DNA of 64,000 bases, from contig NW_025062479.1 of the NCBI RefSeq assembly GCF_000002995.4, forward strand, positions 20,766,721 to 20,830,720, given 5' to 3'. The position numbers and the translations under genes were made by a program. The stretch is from Brugia malayi. Taxonomy: Eukaryota > Nematoda > Chromadorea > Rhabditida > Onchocercidae. The notes under the pieces were generated by a model, which worked only from the letters and a program-made list of their open reading frames with translations, searched no databases and was not told where the DNA came from. Position 1 is the first letter of the stretch, and each line of letters opens with the position of its first letter. Positions 1 to 21,200 of the stretch are shown one piece after another.

Positions 1-1738
1 TTTGAAATTGATGTCAGTTTAATTTCATTTAGTTAAATAAACGAAATACATTATTGTAATGATCGAATAACTTTTTTCTAATGCAATATGTTTGCATTTT
101 TTCATCGTTAATTTCTAGACATTCAATTTTCTCTCTTTTTTTTCTCTCTCTCTCTCTCTCTCTTTTCTCTAAAAACCTCTTTTTTTTTTCATATACATTG
201 GAAGTTTAATGTTTTTCTTCAGTTGATAACTTTCTTTTATTATAAAGTAAAATGAAAATTAATAAATAAATATGTACTGGCCTTTTCATTTTATTTGCAG
301 AAACAATTTTGACCTTTGAATGCACTTGTGCATAGTAATAGTGCATTACTTCGTTAATGAATGCTCTCTAATTAATATTTCTGAATAAATTGGTGTGAAT
401 TTTTCCATCCTCTTCCACTTACTCTTTCTTTCATTTCATTCATTTCTTTAGCATTTATTAAAATGATGGCTTTTGGAGCTATTTAATAGCTATAGCTAAT
501 ATCTCTTGAAATATTTTTATTTTCATTGCATTAAAGTCTCTAAAAAAAAAAAAAAACAAAATTTGCAATTATATTTTGGGTTTTATTTTCTATTTGTGAT
601 TTAATTAGAGGAGAACCTAATGATATGTTATTTAGCACAAAAAGCCTGGTACAAAAAGATACGCATCATTTTTTTCATTCCTCTCATTTCATCTTTTTCA
701 AATTCATTTTTATATATATAACAAATATCATTTGACCTAATATTAATCAATACTTTTTTTTTTAAAAAAAAAAAAAAAGTTTTAACATTTTCATCTTCAT
801 TCATTGATGCGCATTCGTTACAAATAAAAGTTTTTGTGAGTAATCATTCATTGAATCGGATGTTTTTTTTTTTCGAGAACAGTTTTTTTCGAGAATAATT
901 TATTTTGCAGAATTAACTAGAATTAAAAAAGAACACGATAATTGTTCTTTCTCATTTAATAACTATGTTGAAAAAATTAAGAAATACTGAAAATTTCAGT
1001 TAGTCGTAACTTTCAAATATTTTACTGCAAGAAATATCGAAGTTAGTAAGAAGTGAAGTGAATATTAATTAACTGAATATATTTTTTATGGAATGTATGA
1101 ATTAGTAAAGATAGAAGAATGGTTTTAATGCAGTACAGTTTCTTAAAATGTTAATTTGAAAGGAAGGATGTTAGATAGATTAAACTGTCACAGCTAATTA
1201 TGTCTCTAATGAGTAAACCAGTTACTTCCTTTTTCCTAATAAACACATCTGATACATTCTTTTACCTTTTACTAGAATTTTCACTTCCCTTTTATTTAAG
1301 GGTGTAACTTTTTTCTTTTTTCAAAAGCGGAATTTTTCACTTTAAAAAGGTATTTATAAAGCGAAATTTTTTTTTTTTGGAATACAATTTTTTGAAAATA
1401 TTATATTTAGAAGTAAAATTACTAATTAATACTGATATCATATATTTATGTTTGACATTGCAAAAGGTCATACATAGTATTTGCATATCCTAAATGTAGT
1501 GGAGTGACTTATCAATAATGATAAGATGATCAATCCATAATGATCTCCACAACAGTTAGCCACATATCCATCAATTCTGGACAAGCGCGATGAGAACTTG
1601 AAATGGTGGATATCGCTACCAAGAACGCATAAGGTAGGAGGACAAATGCGCATTGTGTACATCTGAACAGCTGCTTTTTTCCAATCTCTATTCATCATTC
1701 ATTCCCAATTTTAATTACTATTCATTTCATTTCTACAC

Positions 1739-1851
1739 TTACGTCAATAGCAATATCTGAAATTCACGTGTACTTCCTATTGTTAATCATCGGTAGTTAG
1801 TCAATTCATTACATATTTACGTCAATAGCAATATTTGAAATTCACGTGTAC
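1739..1851. repeat. Two 35-bp direct repeats carrying TTACGTCA and CACGTG
   Basis: Copies at 1739-1773 and 1817-1851 are 78 bp apart and differ at one base. Each contains TTACGTCA (reverse complement TGACGTAA, a bZIP/ATF-type core) at one end and the palindromic E-box CACGTG near the other (1765-1770 and 1843-1848). Function is inferred only from these motifs; no promoter or gene is recognised next to them. Confidence 0.75.
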
Positions 1852-2661
1852 ATTCCGTAATATCAGCTATGAACACTATGTAAACTTTCGTTTTGTATTA
1901 GCGAGATTTCATATTTCTGTCAAATTATTACAAAATTTTCAACAATAGCCGCATAAATTTTCTATTGTAATAAATAACTGATTTCATATTGTTATAAGTA
2001 ACTGACTTTATATTGTAATAAGTAATTTATTTTTATATAAAGAAATTGGAATGAATTTACGATTAAAATTTAATGCTAAACGTATTCAACAATACTATTC
2101 TTTCTTATTTAACCATGTATTCATCTAACTTATCACTTTTTATCAATTGATCTTAAATCATTTTACAAGAAATTATTGATGTTGCAATTCTTTATTAAGC
2201 ATTTAATCTTGATTTCCCTAAAAGTTTCAAAGAAAATATTTTTTTTTTTTTTTTTTAAATACTGACATTTCAGAAACTTCCATGTCACAAATGTTGAGTT
2301 GTTTAAAATTACGAATGTCCCCATTTTTTCTTTTTTTTTTTTTTTTGATACCAAAATTTGATTTCAATAATAGCAACAACAGCAGTAGATTGAAATTTGT
2401 TGTCATTGTTGAAAATACGTTATTTCATAAATTCTTCGTTCTGAATATTTATTTTTAGTGAAGGATTTTTTCTATCAATGATATAACCGCAGGCGGAACT
2501 GGATCAAGTTTTCAGTCTACAGGAAATCATACGTATTAGATCATTAAAACACTTTCACTGATATTGTAGCTGATATTTATCACTTATTTCTCATAATAAT
2601 TGCTGACAATAAGTGATGGAGGAATAAAAAAAATATTAAAGCAAACAATTTGCAAAGTAAC

Positions 2662-2907
2662 TCACTCCATCACTCTTTTTGCTTTTTTCTTGTAAAGAAG
2701 TTTGTAAAATTTTTTATCACTCAAACGAATTCCTACATTTGTTAACTTATTATGTAGTAATTTCATTGTTTGCGTAATAACTGCTACATCAGAAATGCGA
2801 TATGTGCATTGTGCACGATTGATCTGATATGCGCATGCTACTGCAATGTCATACAGGCAATTTACAAATTTAACTTTGCTAAAAATTGTCAAAATATACA
2901 TTTTCAT
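2662..2907 (-). other. Possible unassigned coding exon, minus strand
   Basis: An open minus-strand stretch of about 80 codons in otherwise stop-rich AT DNA. A nematode-like acceptor (TTTTTAG) lies inside the first codons, after which the frame runs about 70 codons to a stop, with mixed composition (VACAYQINRAQC and a basic tail KLLYKKKAKR). I do not recognise the family, and no partner exons were found. It may be the last exon of an undetected gene or chance. Confidence 0.2.
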
Positions 2908-4140
2908 GGTATTTAATTCCTGAAAATGTTACCTGAATACTGTTATAATGTAGCAATTCTAAAAAAACTAGAAAATTTTGTATTACACATAAAAATTCCA
3001 AATATGTTAGTCAATGCACTTTGAATGTACTTTGAGCGCAAGGCGCAAAAAAAAAAAAACGGAAGAAAAAAGCAGAAAACACTTTTTTTCCTTCAATTGA
3101 TAATTAAATTGAATGTTGTTAAGTATACGGAGATTAGAATGAGTCTAAGAAATGTTTATGGTTATGAATTGTATCAGTAAGCTGGTTTATCCTATCAGTT
3201 GTTTACTTTCTTCACCTTAGAATCAGTAATATACAGATAAAAAAAAAAAAAGAAAAAACCGGTCAGTTTATAAACATGTATATGTTTACTTGTTTTGAAA
3301 AAAAAAAAAAAAGAAAATAGAAAAGAAGCACTGTATTGTTCAGCAGTTCCTTTTAATTTCTCATCAATAATGGACTTGAATTTAAATTTGTGGTGTAAAC
3401 AACTTTTATAAATTCTAATGCAAGTTTATGAATTAAAATGTTCAATGTGATAAATTCACATGGAAATTTTATCAACATTTTCATGTCTTATTTGACTATT
3501 TCAAATGCTCATATTTAAGTTTCATATATATGATAATTTAATCTATTAATAGTAATCTATCTATAACCTAGATTAAAATGAAATAAAAACTTATAACACT
3601 GCTACATTATATTAAATTACAAATAATCAATATTTAATTACGTATAATAAGTGAAAATGACAGTCACAAATTAGCAACTAGTTATCTGGGCATAACTTAT
3701 TTATTTTACCTATCATTTGAACTACTTTTTGATAATGGAATATAATTATGAAAGTTATAGATAGATATTATAAATTGTTGATGACAAATGTTGTTCCTAA
3801 TTTTAGTTTTTCTTTTTTGTTGTTGACAATACTGATATATGTATGTGTTAACACGGAACAGCTGCACATTTCTTCTTTTTCCTTACCACTTTGCTTTTTA
3901 ACGAAAATTTCAAAAAATATAAACATTCATATTTAAAAAAAGATTCACAGTTAGTATTAATGATTAGTTTACCACACGCATATTACGTAACGTTTTCACG
4001 TGTATCGCATTTATGTCATATATATACGATTTGAATATAATATATCAACAACAACTTCGTATATTCAAATTTGCCAATATTATGCTCAATTAATTTTGTC
4101 AGAGATTTTATTAAAACCCTCTCATAATATTACTATGTTG

Positions 4141-4225
4141 TCTCATTCTTTCTTTTCTTCTATCTCCCTCCCTCTCTCCCTCTCTTTCCCTCTCTCCCCT
4201 CTCTCTCTCTCTTTCTTTCTTACTT
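4141..4225. repeat. Polypyrimidine (CT-rich) tract
   Basis: About 85 bases almost entirely of C and T on the plus strand, made of CTCTCT, CCCTCTC and TTTC units. Mirror-like homopurine/homopyrimidine tracts can form triplex DNA; no gene depends on it here. Open frames across it translate to low-complexity Arg/Glu or Ser/Leu strings and are not genes. Confidence 0.8.
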
Positions 4226-5254
4226 ATTTTAAATAATGAGACTGAGCCGTGATAATAACAAACATTTTCCTTCTTCAAATGTATCGTTGTACAGGAAAAT
4301 GTCAATTATAGTATTTTCTTTTGGAAAAGTGAATATATTTAATTGTATCCTTTGATAAATTTTATTTTAATTTCATCAATTTAAGCGCAAGGTTAAAGGT
4401 CAGGCGTTACGTGTTCTTTTGTAATTCGTTTGCTTATAGTTATCACTGAAAGATGCGATTCTAATTAAATTCAATCGTATATTTTCTAGACATTTTCTGA
4501 AAATCCAAGAAAAGTCCTCGTCTCAAAAATTTTATTCTCTCTTTCTTCCCCTTTCTCTGTCTCTCTAAACATTTTACAAATATACAACGATAAGTGGAAG
4601 AAATTGATAAACGCATATAAGAGAGTTGTTGCTATCACTAATGATAAGCATTGTAATTATCAGTGTAATAATCAAATAGCCAGAAAGTGACGTTTATTTG
4701 GAAGAGAAGAAACGGCTATTATCTCTTTATGGTCAACGCTAATATAATTCAATTTAATTTTACTATCAGTGTGGGAGAATGTTACTTAATTTATTTCTGT
4801 TATTACGTCTCGCTGTTATATCACTTATACGTATATCCTAAAATAGTCCATTGCACAACGTGAAAATCACGGAAAAGCAATAAGAGAAGAAAATGAGATT
4901 GTAAGTAATAAGTGAAATGAATATTTAAATGAAAGTATTCTCATTTGTGACAATAACAATTTGCAATATTATTATTATCATTATTATTTTTATCACCATC
5001 ATTTTTTATTATCATTGCTATTATTATGAAAATTCCTGATATTATTCAAAGAATTTTGTTATTCTGTAGTTTGAGACTGATAAGTGCACTCATTAGTTCT
5101 TTATGATAAATAATACTTGATAATAGTTAAAATGTTTTAGTCTTTATTTTGAAAATTTTCACTCTTCAATTGCTACTCAAATAAAATTAGTATAATTTTA
5201 TTTCTATATCATTTGCTGTATTTACTTGAATTGAAATGAAATGCTAATTAAAAG

Positions 5255-5311
5255 AAAAAATTTTTGAAAAATTTTTTGAAATTTTTGAAAAATTTTTGAA
5301 AAATTTTTGAG
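5255..5311. repeat. Short A/T tandem repeat
   Basis: Five or so imperfect copies of an 11-bp self-complementary unit of the form GAAAAATTTTT in tandem. Simple AT satellite; no function seen. Confidence 0.7.
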
Positions 5312-6083
5312 TTCCTTCTTTACATATCTTTTTTTTAATGTTGTTTTTTAAATTTTAAACAAACTTTGTTGCTAGTTGATGTTAACAACAGTAAAATTTG
5401 TGGAAAAAATTTGAAATTAATAGCAACACTTCGAAATATAACTTTTTTCATTTTTTTTTTTCCTTGGTTAAAAGTTTGCTATTTAATGTGATAAAACTAG
5501 AATGAATAGCTTTATAACGATAATACAGCGATTCATATCAAATAATTTGTCAACTACTTATTTGACAACTAAGTGCAATATTCTGCAGTGACCATCACGT
5601 CCAGTGGTCATTTCTCACTCATCCAACAATTAATCGAAGAATCGTTTGATACATTTAAACTTTTGCTATTATTTTAAGTGGTTGAGAAGCAGAAACAGAC
5701 AAAATAATTGGTATTAATTAACTTGAAAGAAGTATCAGCATTCAGCACTAAATTTCGGTTTGTCCTTATTGAATAAATTTAATTTTTTTAAGTAAAAAAA
5801 TTTTTTTGACAAAGTTTCTCAAGTTTTAAGCTTTTCTGAGTTTTAACTAAATAACAATAATAATAATAATAATTCCAATTTTATAATTAATCGTTCTAAT
5901 TCTACTCTTTTATTATCAACACTTATTTGTTTATAAAATATAGCACTTGATATGATATGATATGATATCGTTATGATTATATTTGCAGAATATGTTTACT
6001 TTTTTTTCATACCATTTAACTTTAAAATAATTACAGAATTTGTGGCTAGGAAATTTTTTAGAAGAACAAATAAATCGAATAAA

Positions 6084-12876
<6,793 letters not shown>

Positions 12877-13619
12877 GATGGAAAACAAAAACAGTTTTTC
12901 TGAAATGCATTTATTTATTATAAGTAAAAGAGAAAATATTCAAAATTCCAACTAATTTTTATTATTTCATATTTTTGCATTTGAAAAATGCTGCATAGTA
13001 TTTTTGAGATAAATTATTTTGACAGGTAATAAATAATTTGAAATTTAACTTTTAGTTATAGTTTAATTATTTACCAATTAACAGATCTGCAACATAAATA
13101 AATTTAATTTTAGATCGTTAATAAGGTGGTTCGTTCAGCCATGCATCACAATTTGATAAATTATTTCAACAATATTTCATCAACATTATTAATTATTTTT
13201 GCATCAAAATAAATTGAAAGTTGAAATCTGTATGTTTCTTGTCTTTTTTTTTAAATAAACTTGTCACTTGAAAAATGGAATATATATTTATTACAGTAAC
13301 TAAAAGTAATTCAATTCCATTCAACTTCTTTTATTCTGTCTATATTTTTCTTCGTCAGAAAATTCCAATCATTTTTTTTTTCAGAAAATAAAAAAAAAAA
13401 ATAAGAAATTAATAATTTTCTTTTGCTAAGTGTTCAATTTCAAATTTCGAACGAATCAAATTCATTCTTTTGAATTTTTATTTCCAATAGTCCTATTAAT
13501 AAAGTTCATTTGAATTTGAAAATTCAACATATTGTATTTAGTATGAATTAATTATATTCTTTCTCATTAAATTTTGAATGGATTTGCTAATAAAGTTAAT
13601 TAAAAATTTAATTTTCTCG

Positions 13620-13651
<32 letters not shown>

Positions 13652-14597
13652 TTATCGAATTAATTTCATAACAATTATGATTTTTTTTGTGATTTCATTG
13701 AATTAATATTAAAATTTAAGAAAAAAAATTCGAATTAATGATTTTTTTTTTTAAAAAAAAAAGAAAGCTGTGTTTTAAAAGAAATTTATTGTTTAATTCC
13801 ATTAATAATACTTAAATTTTAATTCTGTATAATATTGTCTTTCACATCTAATATTTATGTAATTGATATTCAGGGTGCATTTTGATTTATGTATTTTATA
13901 ATTACAAATGTAAACGACAGTTTTTTTTTTTTGATGCATTCAATTCTTTAAACATATCTATGCTTTCGTTTTTTTTTTTTTTTTTTTTTTTTTTTGCAGC
14001 AATTTCAGCAGGTAACATTATATCATCAATGTTTTATTAATTTCTTGGAAGAGTAAATTGTCCAGATGTTAGTTATCAATTATCACTCGTTATCACTGAA
14101 TGATGCTTGATCAGATTGAATGGAATGGTAGCTAATGCATATATTATGTAGTCAAATTACACATGCTGAAAAATTTTTAAATTTATTAATGATGCTCGAA
14201 TTTCATAGTTCTTTCATTGCATTGTATTATATTGATTCAAACTGATTTATTTATTCCAATATTATGTCAGTATTTATTCCGGTTTTATATCAGTATTCCG
14301 GTACTATGTCACCGTATTATTTTTCTTCATGCTTCATTTCTGCTAAATAAATTTGTTTTATGGACTAAATTGTCCGTGCATATAAATTTTCTCTAAATTA
14401 CAAATCAAACAACCATCAGATAAAGAATTATTAAACTGATAGATGCTCTCACCTAATTTAACATTCTATATATATATGTATTTTTCTTTTTGATTAATAA
14501 AATATGAACTTATAACTGTATTATTATTATTATTATTATTACCTATAATTTTGAAATAATATTTCAAAATAATAAATTCTCGGGATGCTGATTTTGA
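12877..14597. other. Intergenic region between PASK and LIM gene
   Basis: About 1.7 kb between two convergent genes. Very AT-rich, with several 10-25 base poly(T) runs (for example near 13620 and 13970) and an ATT microsatellite at 14519-14541. No gene or RNA recognised. Confidence 0.6.
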
Positions 14598-15567
14598 TTA
14601 TGAAGCGGCTTTTTTCGTTGGCTTTTTGTCATGCGCATTATGTCCAACGGATGGCGGTAATGCACTTATGGCAGTTTCATGTGATTTAGATTCGGAAATT
14701 GCTTTTCTGAAATAAACATGAAAAATAAGAAGGAGAAAAAAGAAAAAAGAAGGAAATATATAATTAATTATCTTACGTTGGTGTTGGTGTTGCTATGTGA
14801 TTTTTAATTTCAGTATTTTGTGTTGTTGAAGGAAATTGCAATTCGGTTTTAACATTTTGTGATTTTTGCTCGGTTTTTTCTGTTATCTGATTAATTGTTT
14901 TGTGATCTAGAATTTAATTTAAATGTAAATTTCTTAATCAAATTTTTTGCACTGTTATACATTTTCATTTACATTGATTGATTTTTTAGTCAAACAATTC
15001 TTTCATTATTTCATCTTAATTCAATTCATTCCTTTTGCTATAAGAAAAAAAGAAAGAAAATGGTGATGAATCATCAATTTTTAAAAAAATAATTTCTTTC
15101 AAAAAAAAAAAAAAAAAAAGAATTAAATATGCAAACAAAAATGATATTGATAAAACGCTCCAAAATAATGCTAAAATTAATATTAAAAAATTTGAAATGA
15201 AAATGAAAAAGAATTACTTGTTCCAGTAGGTTCAGTAATAGGACTACTTTGATTACTAATCAATGTTGTGAATTGATTTTCATATCTTGTCAGATAGTAG
15301 CAGTCAACATCGTATGGTTTGTCGTTGTAAAGAAGATATATACCATCTTGTGAAAAAAGAAAAAAGAAAAGAAAAACTTTTTTGCACTTTTAAATTAAAT
15401 TCAAAAAAAAAGAAAACGGAAATTCTGAAAGCCTATTGAATGATAAAATATCTTTTCTTCTTTTTCGTCTTCTTATATATTTTTACCAAATATTTGTGAA
15501 ATAAATAACTTTACTTTTTTAATATATATCAATATTTTTGACAATATTAAAATTATATTATCAATAA

Positions 15568-15598
<31 letters not shown>

Positions 15599-16853
15599 AA
15601 AAGAAAGAAGAAAAAACATTCAAATTTAAATAAATTAGATATAATATAATTACTTTCAAAAGGTGAATGACATTTGGTACATACAAAACAACATCTATGC
15701 CAATATTTTTTTAATGCTTTTACACATGTTTCGCGTAAAGATTTATTGCAAGCTGTGTGAAATTAATTTTATGAAAAATATCACAATTTTAAAAAATTTT
15801 TAAATTTAAGAAAAAAACAAAAATCTTGATAATTTGCTTAATTTTGATTCAAAAAAAAATTGAATATTTTAATCGATCGCTATTCTTTTTCGTTTTTTTT
15901 TTTTTCTAATAATTTTTTTATGAAAAAAAAAATATATATTTTAACCAAACATTTGTAAAATAAATAATTAAAATAATTATTTACAAATAACCGTAACATT
16001 TTGGATGAAATTCTTCCATATAACAATCCATACAAATTGGATAATTGCTATTATAACGATATTTCCGGAATGGTCGACCGTCAAAACCAACGATGCATTT
16101 ACAGTGAATGCATGTGAAATGTTCTCGATGCCATATTTTATTCAATGAATAAATTACGTTGCGCTTAAATAATTTAAATAAATATTTTCATGATTTGAAT
16201 TAATTTTATTGATTAAAATTAACTAAAAAAAAATTTTATTTTGAATGATTCTTTTTAACAATGATAAATAAACATTTCAATGGATAATTTCCTTTTTTTC
16301 TTTAAACAATTACAATAATAGTAATAACGGAACAATATTTTTTTTTTTGCTATATTATATAAATTTGTAATTTACTAAGTACACTTTTCCTATTTCTAAT
16401 TTTAAATTTTAGTTTAGGATTTTTGATTCTTTAAGAAAATCTCTAATGTTTGTTACTTTTTATTTCTTTTTATTTTGTTACTTTTTAATTTATTTATTAT
16501 GTTTTTTCTTTCTTTGTTTTTTAAATTAATTGAAAAAAAAAAGTTAATTAGCAAATTTATAGTTTCAGCTTATGAATTGTTTTAAAAATTTCTATATATA
16601 TATATATATATTTTAAATTTTAATATATGATATTCATCTTTTGAAAATTTCATGATTTTTCTTTTATTTTAAACTATACCATCAGTGCTTGCTTGCGTGT
16701 AACCGGTTCATTGCAACTATTACACCGAATCAACCATCTACCTTCCGGTTTTTCCGGCAATTCATTTGATGTTAATAGGGTTAAACCTGAGGTTTCAAAA
16801 ATTTTTGAAATAGAATTCGAATGGCTTCTTCCAATTTCAGCTTTACTTTGCAT
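14598..16853 (-). CDS. Protein with two LIM domains
   Basis: Zinc-binding LIM protein, probably a protein-protein adaptor. Exons in transcript order: 16853-16680, 16163-15992, 15752-15654, 15346-15218, 14906-14777, 14706-14598, about 270 aa, all phases agreeing. LIM1 begins with CNSC at the end of exon 1 and continues IWHREHFTCIHCKC and ICMDC; the His in WHREHF is also used by paxillin-type LIMs. LIM2 begins KCYAC, then KYWHRCCFVCTKC and VDCYY. The last 110 residues are a polar, low-complexity tail rich in Thr, Lys and Gln. The N-terminal 45 residues show no domain. An acceptor (CATTTTAG) lies 8 nt before the chosen ATG, so either a 5' UTR intron or spliced-leader addition is likely. I cannot place it in a named LIM subfamily. 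Confidence 0.8.
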
Positions 16854-18245
16854 TTTGTATTCTAAAATGACAATAATTTCCAACGATAATTTATCATATC
16901 TCTGACAATTGCAATGAATTACTTTAGTCTTTTTTGTTACTGATAATCGATGAAAATAATTTTATGAATACTAATTAAATTTCCTTAGAATAGAAGTTCT
17001 AATTTTAATAAAATTTAATTGTTTTCATAAATTCATTCAATAGCCTTATCATCCTTTTATACCATTTCATAAAAGTAAAATTTAGAAAAAAAAAAAAGAA
17101 AAACAGCCAACCGATAAAGGAAAATTTTTCATCAATGAACTATCTGTGCTACATTTTCCTCTTTAATATGTTAATTTTAATTAAATGAATCAAAAATATG
17201 AAAATTGAGTCTGCAACAGCTAATTGGATTTAAAAAATTTTTTAATTCCAAAAAATTTTTTTTAAGGAAAATTTTAATTTTTTTTCTTTAATTTTAATCT
17301 TCCATCTTTTTTAAAACTATTTTATGCCATATTTTTTTTCAAAGGAATAAAGTATATAATTGGATAAACCAAAACAAAAAAAAAAAATAGGTAAAACATT
17401 AATAAAACTTTTTTGCTAAGTGATTACAAAATAGTAAATTGGGCTTATCTAAAATTATCGCATGCTATAAACTTCAAAAAAAAATTTTCTTTTTAATTCT
17501 TTTTGTTATTTTTATGCTTCAATTTTAAGCTTAACTCAAAATTCTTAATTCTTATTTTCATTAATTAATTATTTCAACTCCTTTTGCTCTAATATTTTAA
17601 AGAAACAAAAACAAAACAAAAAAAAAAAAAAAAGGGAATTCCAGTGAATTTTTCAAAATAAATGAATTTGTTGAACAGAGAAACAGCTGTATAATGTATT
17701 TGATTTATTGTATAATTTTAAAGCATGATGATATATACAGAGGCAATGTATTTCTTGCTATTTCATTTATTTTCTTCCACCAAATGCGCCTCATTTATTT
17801 GCCTACTCAAAATGCGCCATTTATTTTTCGTACTTTTAGATTTCGTTTTCAATTTTTTTTTTTTTGTTTCTTCCTTATCTTTCTTTATTCATTTCATTTT
17901 TTTTTTTCTTTTTTTCTCTTCATTGCAATTTATTAATAAATTATGAATTATGACTAAATTTTTATTATTAAATAATCTTATCTCCTAATATATTCACACT
18001 AATCATTATTAATTCAAAAAAAAAAAACTAAATATTATTATTTAAATATTCTAGTGTTCATCAAATATTTTTCGGTCATCTTATCTTGAATAATTCATTT
18101 TCTTGCCTTTATTTTTTTTTTTTTTTTTTTTGCACTTTCATTTAAGCCTTTTCTGATGAATGCAACTTTAATTGCAATTGACTTAATTTATTTGTATTTA
18201 AAATATGAAACTTTATTTCAATTCATTTCTTTAGTTAGCAACAAA
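16854..18245. other. Divergent intergenic region (LIM gene / ShK gene)
   Basis: About 1.4 kb of AT-rich DNA between the starts of two divergent genes; promoters of both must lie here or nearby. Contains poly(A)/poly(T) runs and a T-rich stretch at 17850-17930 that creates Phe-rich open frames, which I do not regard as genes. Confidence 0.6.
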
Positions 18246-21200
18246 ATGTTCCAAATCATCTTTTTCATACCATTCGTCATTGCAATTTCCGGAACAAACA
18301 ATGGTATCCATATCTGTATTTTTTTTTCTGTTTTCCAAAAACTTTTAATTCTTTTTTCTTTTAATAATTTATTTTTTCTTAATGCAGAAATAATAATAAA
18401 GATAAAAAATATAGAAAGTGTAGATAACTGAAACTATTACCAGAATTAATCTTTAAAATTTATTTCTTAGAAATTTGCATCATAAAAGAAATGCAAAAAA
18501 AAAACTATATTTTCTTCAGTGATAAAGTGATAAATAAATTATGAGCTTTGTAACCTTTATTATTTTAGGTTGTTATGATATAGGTACATCTTGTAACAAA
18601 AGAATATGCACAAAATTTCCTCAATTTGCTCGTAACAGTTGCGCTAAAACATGTGGTTTTTGTGGTCTTACTAATTCAGGTAATAATTTTTAAAAATGCA
18701 GGTACTTATTAAAATTGTTCCCAAATAAAAAATTGCAATAATAAAATTTATTAAACATAGTAATACAATCAAAATTATTTAGAAATTGCAAATATCTATA
18801 AAGTATATAAATTTTCAAATATAACTTTCAGATACTTCGTCTAGCAGTAGTGCTAGCAAATCAGATGTATGCTATGATAAGGATTCTGATTGTTCAAATG
18901 AAATTTGTCAAAATTATCCATACACAGCTAAAGAACGATGTCCTAAATTTTGTGGCTTATGCAATGATTCATTATCAGGAAATAGCGGTCATTTGTCATC
19001 AGTGATCTCATCGTCACATCAGCAAAGTTCATCACTGAAAAGTGATATGATTCAATCAGCAATCATTGATAAAGGTATTAAACATTATTGATTTATGCAT
19101 GAAGAAAGAAAAGAAGAACGATTGTAAAAAAAAAAAAAAAAAAACCACTAGATTTTTTTTTTTAATTTTTAGGAATAGAAAATGTTGAATTGTGTTATTC
19201 ATTCTTATGTTATTATTATTGAAGAATTTGTCTACATATTATTTATACACCAAGATAAGCTTTCCAAATTGAAAATTTTCTTCAATAAAAATAAGAAATA
19301 TACATGCATTTCTTTTTTTTTGTTTTTTTAAAAAATTTAAATCAAAATTTTTTTTATTTAAAATAGTATCAATTAATTTCGCATGTTGCAAAAGAGCTGG
19401 CGCATTTGTCTGATAATACTTTGAGTAATATTTCAAATTATCCAATTAAATTGTGAATGAAAATTTACATTTCTTTTTTTTTTTTTTGCAGAAAGAAAAT
19501 TATCATCACTATGCATTGATAAGGATTATGATTGTACCAAAGAAATTTGCCATAATTATCCATTTACGGCGAAAGAACGATGTGCCAAAACATGTGGCCT
19601 ATGTTCTGGCACATCAGGTATAGCTAATTTAGGTAATCATACAACTATGGAAATTAGTAAATCTAAAGGAATTTCATCATTACCGCTTAATCGAGGTGAT
19701 ATTTTATATGTTTAAATAAAAAAAAAAATTTTTTTTCCTTTTATAATTATTTATTTATTAAGGAAAAATTTTTTGAAAATTATACATTCAAAATACAATT
19801 ATGATATTTTTTTAATTTTTTAAATTAAATTAAATTAAGCTATGATAACTTTTAATAAATAAAATATATACAAATGATTTAAAATTATCAATTTTTACTT
19901 AATGTGAAATTTTTGTTGGCTTTACAGAAGCTGAAAATGTTCCCTTAAATGGTCATTTGTGTTTTGACAAAAATATTAATTGCAAAAAAGAAATATGCCA
20001 TAATTATCCGTTTACTGCTAAAGAACAATGCGCCAAAACATGCGGTTTTTGTAGTGATAATGAAGGAATCATTCCACCACTGCCACCTTCCTTATCAGGT
20101 ATATCTCTTTTACTTACCATATCATATCATATCATATCATTAACTCATTAGACATTTATTTGATTTGGCTTTTCCTTTTTTCTTTTATGGAAGTAAAATT
20201 TTATTGTTTAATAATGCAATCAATAATTAAATTTCCTTTTTAAGTTTTTTTTATTATTATATATTTATTAATATTATTATTATTATGTTTTAAGTTTTTA
20301 AAGATTTCATTCTAAAATTTATTTCCTAATTTCATATTATTTAATCTAAAATGTAATTATTTGTTCAGATAGTACTGTCATATTGTCGTAATCCATTTTT
20401 TTACTTTTACATCTCACATATTAGTCCTTTTTTTTAATTGCGTATAGTTATATTTGTTCGTAGTTTTTCTTTTAATCTAATTCACATTTTGGTTAAGCAT
20501 AACATTCGAACAATTCGAGCAAAGCAAATTACTTTTCTTAATTAATATTTACTTCCTTTTAACAGTTTTTATCATAAATGACATTAGCATAATTAATTCG
20601 ATTTATTTGTTCATTTTTTTATCATTTATAATAAATTATTCAATTTGATGATATTATTTTCCAATCAATGTTATATCTTTAAGATTGGATATGTAAATTT
20701 GAGATTTATTCTTCATTAACTATTGAATAACAGTCTTTTTTTTCTAAAAAAAAGAAGGTAAAAATTAATTTTTCCCTATTTACTTCAAGGCGGAATCATT
20801 CGTATCACAATTATATTATTAAAAAATCAAATATAGCCGCTATCTTAGTAATACTTTTAATTTATTTATTCATTCGTTATGCTTTTTTTTTATTTATCCA
20901 TTTCTCAATAATCGCTTCAACACAGCAATTGCAAATTTGGAAGATTTAGGATGTAAAATAGTTAATAAATGTTTGTCATAAATAATTTGATGGGGTCTTT
21001 TTTCACATGTGAAATGCTAATAAATTTGATTTCACTTTTAAAATTAAGAATTAGAATGCATTAAGTTGCACTTAACAATTTTACAAAGATTACCATTTCA
21101 TTGCTAGGGAATAGTAGCATTAGAATGAATATTATTAAGCATTGTCATACATTTTCTGCAGGAAATAATTCCAGTATTTCATTAATTTATTAAATCTTTT

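Larger units (their letters stand above)
1..6083. other. Gene-poor AT-rich region upstream of PASK
   Basis: About 6 kb of AT-rich DNA with many poly(T) and poly(A) runs, a CT-rich stretch near 130-175 and ATT/ATC-type microsatellite near 4968-5030. I could not build a gene here. Two minus-strand open stretches look slightly coding-like (1468-1698 and 2662-2907) and are listed separately or rejected. A 35-bp direct repeat at 1739-1851 and a polypyrimidine tract at 4141-4225 are the only structured elements I recognise. Confidence 0.6.

Noticed and set aside
1468..1698. 76-codon minus-strand frame with relatively high G+C
   Set aside because: No splice sites or family motif identified; the start is not convincing. 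Could still be a non-coding RNA, but I cannot support it.
4000..4305. Open frames across the CT-rich tract, one giving Arg-Glu repeats
   Set aside because: Low-complexity translation of simple repeat DNA.
17694..17946. Two overlapping Phe-rich open frames upstream of the ShK gene
   Set aside because: T-rich intergenic DNA; no motif and both frames open only because of poly(T).
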